This document shows, one piece after another, positions 1-11,538 of a DNA stretch of 64,000 nucleotides (positions are counted from its first letter, which is position 1; each line of letters starts with the position of its first letter). The position numbers and the translations under genes were made by a program. Source of the stretch: Agromyces soli (GTDB lineage: Bacteria; Actinomycetota; Actinomycetes; Actinomycetales; Microbacteriaceae); contig NZ_CP094533.1 of assembly GCF_022811605.1 (NCBI RefSeq), forward strand, positions 3,596,001 through 3,660,000, in the 5' to 3' direction. Below the pieces are notes generated by a model that was given only the letters and a program-made list of their open reading frames with translations, had not been told where the DNA came from and searched no databases.

Positions 1-1292
1 CGGCCACCGCCGTGACCACCCTCGTCTACCTGGGGCTCATCGCCCTCCTGCTCTCGCGCGTGATCGCCAAGCGATCGGTTCACCACGGCCGGGTGAACCG
101 CGAGTACTCCTTCCGCGCCTCCAGGCTCATCACCGAGGCCGTCGCGACGCTGAAGGAGATCACGCTGCGCGGGGCGACCTCGGGAGTCGAGACCGCGGTG
201 CACGAGAACCGGACGATCGCCTCGCGGGCGCGCGCGTCCGTCTCCTTCCTGAGCGTGGTCCCCCGATTCGTGCTCGAATCGGCTCTGATCATCGGCTTCG
301 CCCTCGTCGGCGGCGTGGGCTGGATGACGGGCGGGCTCACCGGCGCGATCAGCGCGATCGCCCTCTTCGCGGTGGCCGGGTTCCGGATCGTCCCCTCGCT
401 CACGCGCTTCCAGGCCATCCTCAACCAGATGCACTCGAACGCCCCGTTCGCCGAGCTGGTGATCGAGGAGATCCACAAGTCGGAGACCCGCAAGCTCGAG
501 ACCCCCACGGCGGACACCGCCGAGCTCCCGCCCCGCGCCGAGCGCACCATCAGCTTCGACGACGTCTCGTTCGCCTACCTGCCCGGTGGCGAGCCCGCGC
601 TCCGCGACGTCTCGCTCGAGATCCCGGCGGGCTCGCACATCGCGCTCGTCGGGGCATCCGGTGCCGGCAAGTCGACCGCCGTCGACATGGTGCTCGGACT
701 GCTGCGACCGACCTCGGGCGAGATCACGATCGGCGGTCGACCCCTCGGCTCGGTCCTGAACGCCTGGCGCTCCTCGATCGGCTACGTCCCGCAGGAGGTC
801 GCCCTCTTCGACGCGACCATCGCGCAGAACGTCGCCCTGAACTGGGGGGCTGACGGCATCGACGAGCAGCGCGTGCTGCGCGCGCTCGACCGCGCGCAAC
901 TGCGTCCCCTCGTCGAGGCGCGCGAAGACGGCATCGAGGGCCGCATCGGCGAGCGCGGCATGGCCCTCTCCGGCGGGCAGCGCCAGCGGCTCGGCATCGC
1001 CAGGGCGCTCTACAACGACCCGAGCGTGCTCGTGATGGACGAGGCGACGAGCGCGCTCGACACCTCCACCGAGGCGGCGATCACGGAGGCGATCCAGGAG
1101 ATCGGCAACGAGGTCACGGTCATCACGGTCGCCCACCGGCTCGCCACCATCCGCGACGCCGACATCGTCTTCTTCTTCAAGGCGGGCCGCCTCGAGGCGC
1201 ACGGCGCGTTCGACGAGGTCGTGAGCGCGGTCCCCGACTTCGCCGTGCAGGCGGCACTCGCCGGGCTCGCTCCGCGTTCGGAGCAGGAGTGA
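1..1292 (+). CDS. PglK/WlaB-like ABC exporter, 5' end cut off by the window edge
   Basis: The C-terminal part of a fused permease-ATPase exporter; the reading frame is open to the left edge and its start lies outside. The visible part carries the last transmembrane helices, then a nucleotide-binding domain. Counting from the in-frame GTG at base 12, this has Walker A GASGAGKST (about residues 214-222), signature LSGGQRQR (about 318), Walker B VLVMDEATSALD (about 340) and the H-loop VAHR (about 375). The membrane-domain pattern around 'RFVLESALIIGF' and 'FRIVPSLTRFQAILNQ' resembles PglK/WlaB flippases, which turn lipid-linked oligosaccharides across the membrane; that assignment is inference from family resemblance. 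The gene overlaps the next glycosyltransferase by 4 bp (GTGA), so it belongs to the surface-glycan operon. Confidence 0.85.
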   Translation, partial: ATAVTTLVYLGLIALLLSRVIAKRSVHHGRVNREYSFRASRLITEAVATLKEITLRGATSGVETAVHENRTIASRARASVSFLSVVPRFVLESALIIGFALVGGVGWMTGGLTGAISAIALFAVAGFRIVPSLTRFQAILNQMHSNAPFAELVIEEIHKSETRKLETPTADTAELPPRAERTISFDDVSFAYLPGGEPALRDVSLEIPAGSHIALVGASGAGKSTAVDMVLGLLRPTSGEITIGGRPLGSVLNAWRSSIGYVPQEVALFDATIAQNVALNWGADGIDEQRVLRALDRAQLRPLVEAREDGIEGRIGERGMALSGGQRQRLGIARALYNDPSVLVMDEATSALDTSTEAAITEAIQEIGNEVTVITVAHRLATIRDADIVFFFKAGRLEAHGAFDEVVSAVPDFAVQAALAGLAPRSEQE

Positions 1293-2266
1293 CCCGCCCC
1301 GAACGGGACCCCGCGGTCACCCACCTCTTCGATGCCGCGGGCGTCGCACGGACGCTGACCACGGCCGGACGCTCGAGCGGCCGGCGCTGGTGGCACCTCG
1401 ATGCCCGCGATCTCAGCCGGGACGCGCAGCTCGTTCCGCGGGTGGCCGGCGCAGCCGCCTGGCACGGTCGTCGGGTCGCGTACGAGCTGCGCTCGGACCT
1501 CATCCATCTGCACTACGGCCGTCGGGTCAAGTACCTCGAGCTCTGGCCGCGTCGGCCGTACGTGCTGCACTTCCACGGCACGGACATCCGCCACCACTTC
1601 CACCAGCCGTACGCGCACGACGTGATGCAGGCGGCGGCGGACGGCGCCGCCGCCGTGCTGTACTCGACGCCGGATCTCGCCGAGCACGCCAGAGCGGCCA
1701 GGTCGGACGCCGTGTACTTCGCGAATCCGATCGACGTCTCGGCGCTGCCGGAGTGGCGGCCGGCGAAGACGCCGCTCGTCGTGTTCCCGTCCCGCTGGGA
1801 CGCCTCGAAGGATGCCGAGCGACAGCTCGCGATCGCCGCGGCGCTGCGCGAGGCCCTCCCTCACGTCCGCCTCGAGGGGCTCGACTGGGGCGACTCGGCG
1901 GCCCGCGCCGCCGAGCTCGGCGTCCGGCTCCGGCCGAGGACCGCGAAACCGGAGTACCTGCGCTGGCTCGCGGGGGCGCATGCCGCGGTCGGCCAGCCGG
2001 CCGGCGTCCTCGCGATCAGCGAGCTGGAGGTGCTCGGCATCGGCGTGCCCCTCGTCATGGCGCCGCATCCGTCGTCGCCCTCCGACGTCCCGGTGACCCG
2101 GGCGGCGCTCCCCGCGGAGACCGTCGCCGCCGTCGAGTCGATCCTCGCCGATCCGGAGGCGGCCTCGGCGGCAGCGGCCGGGCGGAACTGGGTCTCCGCC
2201 CACCACGACGTGCCGGGTCGCGTCGCCGCGCTCCGTGCGCTGTACCGCGGCATCGGCGCGGAATGA
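1289..2266 (+). CDS. GT-B fold glycosyltransferase (family 4-like)
   Basis: A 325-residue protein starting at a GTG that overlaps the stop of the ABC exporter. It has the two-lobed GT-B layout: an N-terminal acceptor lobe with 'LHFHGTDIRHH' (the H-G-[TA]-D motif typical of GT4 enzymes) and a C-terminal lobe starting near 'LVVFPSRWDASKD', with an E-x7-E-like stretch at 'AISELEVLGIGVPLVM' that would hold the nucleotide sugar. It probably acts at the cytoplasmic membrane, adding one sugar to a lipid-linked intermediate. Donor and acceptor cannot be told from the sequence. It ends before a short GC-rich hairpin and a new promoter-like region. Confidence 0.8.
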   Translation: MTRPERDPAVTHLFDAAGVARTLTTAGRSSGRRWWHLDARDLSRDAQLVPRVAGAAAWHGRRVAYELRSDLIHLHYGRRVKYLELWPRRPYVLHFHGTDIRHHFHQPYAHDVMQAAADGAAAVLYSTPDLAEHARAARSDAVYFANPIDVSALPEWRPAKTPLVVFPSRWDASKDAERQLAIAAALREALPHVRLEGLDWGDSAARAAELGVRLRPRTAKPEYLRWLAGAHAAVGQPAGVLAISELEVLGIGVPLVMAPHPSSPSDVPVTRAALPAETVAAVESILADPEAASAAAAGRNWVSAHHDVPGRVAALRALYRGIGAE

Positions 2267-2270
2267 GCCC

Positions 2271-2287
2271 CCGCCCCGGTGGGGCGG
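2271..2287 (+). terminator. Small GC hairpin after the glycosyltransferase
   Basis: CCGCCCC and GGGGCGG form a 7-bp stem with a 3-nt loop directly after the stop codon at 2266. No T-run follows, so it may be an attenuating hairpin rather than a full terminator. A -10-like TAGACT at 2289-2294 follows and could restart transcription for the next gene. Confidence 0.4.
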
Positions 2288-2327
2288 CTAGACTCCTTGT
2301 CGCTGCGATCGGAGGCCGCACGACTGC

Positions 2328-3686
2328 ATGACAACCGAGCGACGGGATGAAGTGAGCGAAGAACGAGCCCCCCATCTGCTGTACGTCGCCTGGGGCTACC
2401 CGCCGGCGCGCAGCGGCGGCGTCTACCGAGCGCTCGCGACGGCGAACGCGTTCGCCGAGCGAGGCTGGCGCGTGACCGTCCTCACCGCCGAGCGCGACGT
2501 CTTCGTCACCGGCACCGGCATCGACCCGACGCTCGAACCGCTGATCGACGAGCGCATCTCGGTCGTCCGCCTGCCGTTCTCGAGCCCGGCCTACGACGTC
2601 GACATCTCGCGCTGGTCGTACGCGCGCGCAGCGGCGCCGGAGATCTGGGCGACGCTGCGCAACCGTCGCGATCTGCGGCGGTTCCCCGAGCGCGGCTACG
2701 GCGGATGGCGCGAACCGCTCGAGCGTGCGGCGCTCGAGCTGCACGCGAACGACCCGGTCGACCTCGTCGTGGCCACGGCGAACCCGCACGTCGACTTCCT
2801 CGCCGGGCACCGGTTGCACACCGATCACGGTGTGCCGTACGTGATGGACTATCGGGACGCCTGGCAGCTCGACGTGTTCTCCGGCCGCCGGCTGAGCGCC
2901 CCCGGCTCCGCGATCGACCAGTGGGAGCGACGACTCGTCGAGTCCGCCCACGAGGTCTGGTTCGTCAACGAGCCGATCCTCGACTGGCACCGCGCCCTGT
3001 ACCCGAACGCCGCCGCGCGCATGCACGTCGTCGCGAACGGGTTCGAGGCAGCCTTCGCCGAGCGGCTCCCCCCGGTCCGCGCCGGCCGAGAGACCGGGCT
3101 CCGGCTCGGCTACATCGGCACCATCTCCTCGCACGTGCCCGTCGAAGCTCTCCTCGCCGGCTGGCGGCTCGCCAGGGAACGTTCGGAGCTCCTCGCCCGT
3201 TCCGAGCTCGAGCTCTACGGCTACCTCGACCATTCCGGCATCCCGAACCAGTCGGTCGTCGACGCGATCCGCGACAACGCCGAGCACGGCGTGCGACACC
3301 TCGGCCCCGTCGGGAAAGCCACGATCTCCGACACCTACGCCCGGCTCGACGCGCTGCTGCTCGTCCTCGGAACGGGCAAGTACGTGACGAGCGGCAAAGT
3401 CTTCGAGTACGCCGCCACCGGCATCCCCATCGCCTCCATCCACGATCCCGGCAACGCGGCGAGCGACGTGCTCCGCGACTCGCCCGTCTGGTTCCCGACT
3501 CCCGGGCTCGGCCCGGACGAGGTCGCGACCACGCTCGAACGGGCGGCCGAAGCGGCTCTCGCCCAGACGGACGACGACCGCCGGGCGGCGCAGCGCTGGG
3601 CGTCCCAGTTCGAACGCTCCCGCCAGCTCGCTCCGCGGCTCGCCGCGCTCGAACGCGCGGTCGCACGGAACGGAGGCAGCAGATGA
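2328..3686 (+). CDS. Glycosyltransferase family 4
   Basis: A 452-residue GT-B protein. The N-terminus 'HLLYVAWGYPPARSGG' is the usual GT4 opening, in which the glycine-rich loop binds the acceptor; 'YVMDYRDAWQLDVFSG' closes the first lobe and 'LRLGYIGTISSHVPVE' opens the nucleotide-binding lobe. The ATG at 2328 has a GGAGG 12 bases upstream; a GTG at 2352 in the same frame is a possible alternative. A TAGACT at 2289-2294 could be its promoter. The stop overlaps the next ATG (ATGA), coupling it to the small unknown gene that follows. It is likely to extend a surface polysaccharide; the sugar is unknown. Confidence 0.82.
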   Translation: MTTERRDEVSEERAPHLLYVAWGYPPARSGGVYRALATANAFAERGWRVTVLTAERDVFVTGTGIDPTLEPLIDERISVVRLPFSSPAYDVDISRWSYARAAAPEIWATLRNRRDLRRFPERGYGGWREPLERAALELHANDPVDLVVATANPHVDFLAGHRLHTDHGVPYVMDYRDAWQLDVFSGRRLSAPGSAIDQWERRLVESAHEVWFVNEPILDWHRALYPNAAARMHVVANGFEAAFAERLPPVRAGRETGLRLGYIGTISSHVPVEALLAGWRLARERSELLARSELELYGYLDHSGIPNQSVVDAIRDNAEHGVRHLGPVGKATISDTYARLDALLLVLGTGKYVTSGKVFEYAATGIPIASIHDPGNAASDVLRDSPVWFPTPGLGPDEVATTLERAAEAALAQTDDDRRAAQRWASQFERSRQLAPRLAALERAVARNGGSR

Positions 3687-4123
3687 CCCGCCGGATCGTC
3701 GTCCTCAGCCCGACCGGGGCCGTGACCCGCGACCTGGATCTCTCCTGGGCTGCGGACGGCCGCGTCGACCTCGTCCTCCCCCGCGGCGCGGCGGCGCCCG
3801 CCGCGGTGTCCGCGCACCACGTCGACCTCCGGCTCGGCGGGGTCGGGGCGGCGGTCCGCCGACTGCTCTGGGGCTCCGCGGCCGGGCGTACCGTCTTCCG
3901 CCTGACGCCGTGGGACGGCGGCCGGCGTCTCTGGCGGGCGGTGCGACGCGATCCCGCGATCTCGGAGCTGCTCCGGAACGCGGACCTGGTGGTCGCCGCC
4001 GAGCGCGACGGCCTGTTCACCGCGTGGAAGTCCGTTCGGCGGACCCCGGCGCAGGCCTGCGTCTACGGCCTCCCCGCCGCCGCGGCGCACGCTGCGGCGA
4101 CCGAAGAGCGGAACCGGCGATGA
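3683..4123 (+). CDS. Unrecognised protein in the glycan operon
   Basis: A 146-residue protein I do not recognise. It is coupled on both sides by ATGA overlaps, with a glycosyltransferase upstream and a GT2 downstream, which makes it a real gene of this operon. It is Arg/Ala rich, has no signal peptide, no transmembrane segment and no motif I can name. The start 'MTRRIVVLSPTGAVTRDLDL' and alternating hydrophobic stretches ('VDLVLP', 'ADLVVAAERDG') look like a Rossmann-type half domain, such as the N-terminal lobe of a GT-B enzyme, but no sugar-binding lobe follows. Its role is unknown. Confidence 0.7.
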   Translation: MTRRIVVLSPTGAVTRDLDLSWAADGRVDLVLPRGAAAPAAVSAHHVDLRLGGVGAAVRRLLWGSAAGRTVFRLTPWDGGRRLWRAVRRDPAISELLRNADLVVAAERDGLFTAWKSVRRTPAQACVYGLPAAAAHAAATEERNRR

Positions 4124-4881
4124 GCGCCCGTGATCCCCGCGACGGCCGGACCCTGCTCGTGCTGCCCGCCCTCAACGAGGCGGACAGCGTCGGGGAGGTG
4201 CTCGCCGAGATCGCGCGCGTGCTGCCCGACATCGACCGCCTCGTCGTCGACGACGGGTCCACCGACCTGACGGCCGCCGTCGCCCGCGCTGCGGGCGCCG
4301 AGGTGCTCGTGCTCCCCTTCAACCTCGGCGTCGGCGGGGCGATGCGCGCCGGCTTCCGCTACGCGCTCGAGCACGGCTACGACCGCGTCGTCCAGATCGA
4401 CGCCGACGGGCAGCACGACCCCGGCGCCGTACCCGAGCTCCTCGACGGCCTCGCCGAGGCCGACATCGTCATCGGCGCCCGGTTCGCAGGCAAGGGCGAC
4501 TACGAGGCGAAGGGACCGCGGCGATGGGCGATGACCGTCCTCGCCGGCATTCTCGGCCGGGTCAGCCGCACGAGGCTCACCGACACGACGAGCGGCTTCA
4601 AGGCCATGGGGCCGCGGGCGGTCGCGCTCTTCGCACGCCACTACCCCGCCGAGTACCTGGGCGACACGGTCGAGGCGCTCGTGATCGCCGCTCGCGCCGG
4701 CCTGCGGATCACCCAGGTTCCGGTGGAGATGCGTCAGCGCTCCGGCGGCCGTCCGTCGCAGCATCCGTTCCGGGCCGCGATCCACCTCGTCCGCGCGTTC
4801 GCCGCGCTCTGCATCGCCCTCATCCGACCGCGGCTCACCGTGCCGGAGCGACCCGCTGCGAAGAACGGAGCCGGATCATGA
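4120..4881 (+). CDS. GT2 glycosyltransferase, polyprenyl-phosphate sugar synthase-like
   Basis: A 253-residue GT-A protein. 'LLVLPALNEADSVGEVL' and 'LVVDDGSTDLT' are the classic GT2 opening, 'VVQIDADGQHDP' is the metal-binding DXD region, and 'DTTSGFKAMG' is the acceptor-side motif seen in dolichol/polyprenyl-phosphate mannose and glucose synthases. There is no C-terminal transmembrane domain. It overlaps both neighbours by ATGA. The next gene encodes a DUF2304 membrane protein, a common partner of such GT2 enzymes in bacteria. It probably charges a polyprenyl phosphate with a sugar for use outside the membrane; donor unknown. Confidence 0.85.
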   Translation: MSARDPRDGRTLLVLPALNEADSVGEVLAEIARVLPDIDRLVVDDGSTDLTAAVARAAGAEVLVLPFNLGVGGAMRAGFRYALEHGYDRVVQIDADGQHDPGAVPELLDGLAEADIVIGARFAGKGDYEAKGPRRWAMTVLAGILGRVSRTRLTDTTSGFKAMGPRAVALFARHYPAEYLGDTVEALVIAARAGLRITQVPVEMRQRSGGRPSQHPFRAAIHLVRAFAALCIALIRPRLTVPERPAAKNGAGS

Positions 4882-5252
4882 GCTTCGCCACGTATCTGCT
4901 CGGGATCGTCGCCGGGCTCGTCGCCCTCGCCTCGGTGATCGAGCTCCTGCGCCGACGGCGCCTGCGCGAGCGGCACGCGGTCTGGTGGTTCGTCGCCGCC
5001 CTGCTCGCCCTCGTGATCGGCGTGTTCCCGGCGACCCTGACCTGGGCCTCCCAGCTCCTCGGCATCGAGGTGCCGACGAACTTCGTCTTCTTCATCTCGA
5101 TCGTCATCCTCTTCTTCGTCAACCTGCAGCACGCCGGAGAGCTCACCGATCTCGAGGACCGCACCAGGACCCTCGCAGAAGAGGTTGCGCTGCTGCGGGT
5201 AAAGTTGGACCGCCTCGACGCCGGCTCCGACGAACGGGACCGCGACGCGTGA
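4878..5252 (+). CDS. DUF2304 family membrane protein
   Basis: A 124-residue protein with three hydrophobic segments (about residues 4-22, 37-55 and 67-85) followed by a charged, heptad-like tail ('LTDLEDRTRTLAEEVALLRVKLDRLD') that should form a coiled coil in the cytoplasm. This is the DUF2304 layout. Its ATG overlaps the stop of the GT2 gene, and the pair recurs in many bacterial glycan loci, so it may anchor or assist that GT2. No catalytic residue is evident and its function is not established. Confidence 0.8.
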   Translation: MSFATYLLGIVAGLVALASVIELLRRRRLRERHAVWWFVAALLALVIGVFPATLTWASQLLGIEVPTNFVFFISIVILFFVNLQHAGELTDLEDRTRTLAEEVALLRVKLDRLDAGSDERDRDA

Positions 5253-5304
5253 CGTCGCGGGGCGGTCGTCGATCGCGTCGAGCGAGCTACGAAAGGACTC
5301 CCGG

Positions 5305-5898
5305 GTGACCACGATCGCGGATAGCGCTGACGTCTCCCCCGACGCCGAACTCGGCGAGGGCACGAAGATCTGGCACCTCGCCCAGGTTCGAGAGCGGGCC
5401 GTGCTCGGTCGCGACTGCGTCGTCGGCCGCGGGGCGTACATCGGCACGGGCGTCACCATGGGCGACGCCTGCAAGGTGCAGAACTACGCGCTCGTGTACG
5501 AGCCGGCCGAGCTCGGCCAGGGCGTCTTCATCGGCCCGGCGGTGGTGCTGACGAACGACACCTACCCGCGCTCGGTCACGCCGGACGGCACGTTGAAGCT
5601 CGCCGACGACTGGACGCCCGTCGGCGTCGCGATCCGCGACGGCGCCTCGATCGGCGCCCGCGCCGTCTGCGTCGCGCCCGTGACCATCGGTCGCTGGGCG
5701 ATGGTCGCCGCCGGCTCCGTCGTCACGAAGGACGTCCCCGACTTCGCACTCGTGGCGGGGGTCCCCGCCCGACGGATCCGCTGGGTCGGCAAGGCCGGCG
5801 TTCCGCTGGAGCAGGCGGAGGACGGCATCTGGACCTGCCCGAGAACGGGCGAACGCTACATCGAAGACGCAGGGAACCTGCGGGAGGAGCAGTCATGA
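5305..5898 (+). CDS. WlbB/WbpD-like hexapeptide N-acetyltransferase
   Basis: A 197-residue left-handed beta-helix acetyltransferase with repeated hexapeptides such as 'VVGRGAYIGTGVTMGDACKV' and 'GVFIGPAVVLTND'. Its length and pattern ('IWHLAQVRE', 'NDTYPRS', 'TIGRWAMVAAGSVVTKDVPD') match the enzymes that put the 3-N-acetyl group on UDP-2-acetamido-3-amino-2,3-dideoxy-D-glucuronate. It starts at GTG with an AAGGA-type ribosome site (GAAAGGA) upstream. It overlaps the aminotransferase by ATGA, and the oxidoreductase follows in the same way, giving the three steps acetyltransferase, aminotransferase and dehydrogenase in one block. The pathway assignment is inferred from the trio. Confidence 0.85.
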   Translation: MTTIADSADVSPDAELGEGTKIWHLAQVRERAVLGRDCVVGRGAYIGTGVTMGDACKVQNYALVYEPAELGQGVFIGPAVVLTNDTYPRSVTPDGTLKLADDWTPVGVAIRDGASIGARAVCVAPVTIGRWAMVAAGSVVTKDVPDFALVAGVPARRIRWVGKAGVPLEQAEDGIWTCPRTGERYIEDAGNLREEQS

Positions 5899-6983
5899 CG
5901 GAGTTCATCCCCGCTGCCAAGCCCATCATCGGCGCCGAGGAGCGCGCGGCGGTCGACGCCGTGCTCGCGTCCGGCATGCTCGCGCAGGGGGCGGAGGTCG
6001 CCGCGTTCGAGCAGGAATTCTCGTCCGTCCTGCTCGACGGCCGGGCCGTCGTCGCCGTGAATTCGGGCACCGCGGGCCAGCACCTCGGGCTGCTCGCGGC
6101 CGGGGTCGGTCCGGGCGACGAGGTCATCGTCCCCTCGTTCACCTTCGCCGCGACCGCGAACTCCGTCGCGCTCACCGGGGCCACGCCGGTGTTCGCCGAC
6201 ATCGACCCGGACACCTTCTGCCTGGACCCGGCCGACGTCGAGGCCAAGCTCACCGAGCGCACCGTCGGCATCATGCCGGTGCACCTCTACGGGCACCCGG
6301 CCGACATGGTGGCCTTCGAACGCCTCGCCGAGGCGCACGACCTGGCGGTGTTCGAGGACGCGGCCCAGGCCCACGGCGCCTCGCTGCACGGCCGGCGGGT
6401 CGGCACGTTCGGCCGATTCGCCATGTTCAGCCTGTACCCGACGAAGAACATGACGAGCGGTGAGGGCGGCATGGTCTCGACCGGCGAGGCCGAGGTCGAG
6501 CGGATGCTGCGTCTGCTCCGCAATCAGGGCATGGAGCGGCAGTACGAGAACGAGATCGTCGGCTTCAACGCGCGGATGACGAACCTGCACGCCGCAATCG
6601 GGCGCGTCCAGCTCACGAAGGTCGAGGGTTGGACGGAGACGCGTCGCCGCAACGCGGCGTTCCTCGACCGCCACCTCGAGGGCGTCGCGACGCCGCCCGT
6701 CGCCGCGGGCGCCGAGCACGTCTACCACCAGTACACGATCCGCGTGCCGGAGGACCGCGACGGATTCGCGACGGCCCTGCGCGAGGAGTACGCGATCGGC
6801 TCCGGGGTCTACTACCCGATCCCCAACCACCGGCTGCCGTCCTTCGGCCTGGAGCTCGACCTCCCGGAGACCGAGCGCGCGGCCCGGGAGGCGCTTTCGC
6901 TGCCGGTGCACCCCTCGCTCGGCGACGACGAGCTGGAGCGCATCGTGACCGCGGTGAACACGCTCGCCAAGGCGGGTTCGTGA
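5895..6983 (+). CDS. WlbC/WbpE-like DegT/DnrJ/EryC1 aminotransferase
   Basis: A 362-residue PLP-dependent sugar aminotransferase. 'VNSGTAGQHLGLLA' binds the cofactor phosphate, 'VFEDAAQAHGA' holds the Asp and His that contact the ring, and the Lys in 'YPTKNMTSGEGG' (about residue 184) is the predicted Schiff-base lysine. The length is typical. Next to a WlbB-like acetyltransferase and a WlbA-like oxidoreductase it most likely aminates the 3-keto group of UDP-GlcNAc-3-uronic acid. It starts in an ATGA overlap and its TGA overlaps the next ATG, so all three are translated together. Confidence 0.88.
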   Translation: MTEFIPAAKPIIGAEERAAVDAVLASGMLAQGAEVAAFEQEFSSVLLDGRAVVAVNSGTAGQHLGLLAAGVGPGDEVIVPSFTFAATANSVALTGATPVFADIDPDTFCLDPADVEAKLTERTVGIMPVHLYGHPADMVAFERLAEAHDLAVFEDAAQAHGASLHGRRVGTFGRFAMFSLYPTKNMTSGEGGMVSTGEAEVERMLRLLRNQGMERQYENEIVGFNARMTNLHAAIGRVQLTKVEGWTETRRRNAAFLDRHLEGVATPPVAAGAEHVYHQYTIRVPEDRDGFATALREEYAIGSGVYYPIPNHRLPSFGLELDLPETERAAREALSLPVHPSLGDDELERIVTAVNTLAKAGS

Positions 6984-7981
6984 TGACGGCCGCCCTGCGC
7001 ATCGGCGTCATCGGCCTCGGGATGATGGGCCGCCACCACGTGCGCGTCGCGCGCGAACTCGACGGCGTCGAACTGGTCGCGGTCGCGGACGCCCAGGGCG
7101 ACCCCCACGGCGTCGCGGGGGGACTCCCGGTGCTCGACTCCGTCGCCGCACTCATCGAACAGGGCATCGACGCCGCCGTCGTCGCCGTGCCGACCGGCTT
7201 CCACGAGGCCGTCGCACTCGAGCTCGCCTCGGCCGGCGTGCACACGCTCGTCGAGAAGCCGATCGCGAGCGACAGCGTGGCGGGCGAGCGCGTCGCGGCC
7301 GCCTTCGAGTCGGCCGGCCTCGTCGGAGCCGTGGGCCACATCGAACGGTTCAATCCGGCGCTGCAGGACCTCCGCCGGCGACTGGCCGACGGCGAGCTCG
7401 GCGAGCTCTACCAGATCGCCACCCGCCGGCAGGGCCCCTTCCCGGCCCGCATCGCCGACGTCGGGGTCGTCAAGGACCTGGGCACCCACGACATCGACCT
7501 CACCGCCTGGCTCGCCCAGTCCGCCTACACCTCGATCGCCGCCCGGACCACGACGCGCAGCGGCCGCCCGCACGAGGACATGGTCTCCGCCACCGGCCAG
7601 CTCGCGAGCGGCGCCATCACCAATCACCTGGTCAACTGGCTGTCGCCGATGAAGGAACGGGTGACGGTCGTCACCGGCGAGCGCGGCGCCTTCGTCGCCG
7701 ACACGGTGAGCGCCGATCTCACCTTCTTCGCGAACGGCACGCACGCGACGGAGTGGGAGTCGGTCGCCGCCTTCCGGGGCGTGACCGAGGGCGAGATGAC
7801 GAGGTTTGCGCTCGCCAAGCGCGAACCCCTGCGCAGCGAGCACGAAGCCTTCCGCGATGCCATCCTCGGCCGGTCCGAGAACACCGTGACCATGCGCGAG
7901 GGCCTCGTCACGCTGCGGGTCGCCGAGGCCGTCGTCGAGTCCGCGAACTCGGGCCGTTCCGTCGAACTCGCCGCCGACTGA
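6983..7981 (+). CDS. WlbA/WbpB-like Gfo/Idh/MocA oxidoreductase
   Basis: A 332-residue NAD-dependent sugar dehydrogenase. The Rossmann fingerprint 'IGVIGLGMMGRHHVR' is at the N-terminus, the family signature 'LVEKPIAS' is near residue 90, and 'KDLGTHDIDL' is the C-terminal domain active-site helix with the conserved Asp-His. In the WlbA pathway it oxidises C3 of UDP-GlcNAc-uronate for the aminotransferase. The ATG at 6983 is chosen; a GTG one codon earlier is also in frame. It follows the aminotransferase directly. Confidence 0.85.
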   Translation: MTAALRIGVIGLGMMGRHHVRVARELDGVELVAVADAQGDPHGVAGGLPVLDSVAALIEQGIDAAVVAVPTGFHEAVALELASAGVHTLVEKPIASDSVAGERVAAAFESAGLVGAVGHIERFNPALQDLRRRLADGELGELYQIATRRQGPFPARIADVGVVKDLGTHDIDLTAWLAQSAYTSIAARTTTRSGRPHEDMVSATGQLASGAITNHLVNWLSPMKERVTVVTGERGAFVADTVSADLTFFANGTHATEWESVAAFRGVTEGEMTRFALAKREPLRSEHEAFRDAILGRSENTVTMREGLVTLRVAEAVVESANSGRSVELAAD

Positions 7982-7984
7982 GCC

Positions 7985-11519
<3,535 letters not shown>

Positions 11520-11538
11520 TCGGACTCGTTCGCCTCCC

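Noticed and set aside
2055..3443. Minus-strand open frame opposite the second glycosyltransferase
   Set aside because: Biased composition without motifs; the plus-strand gene is well supported.
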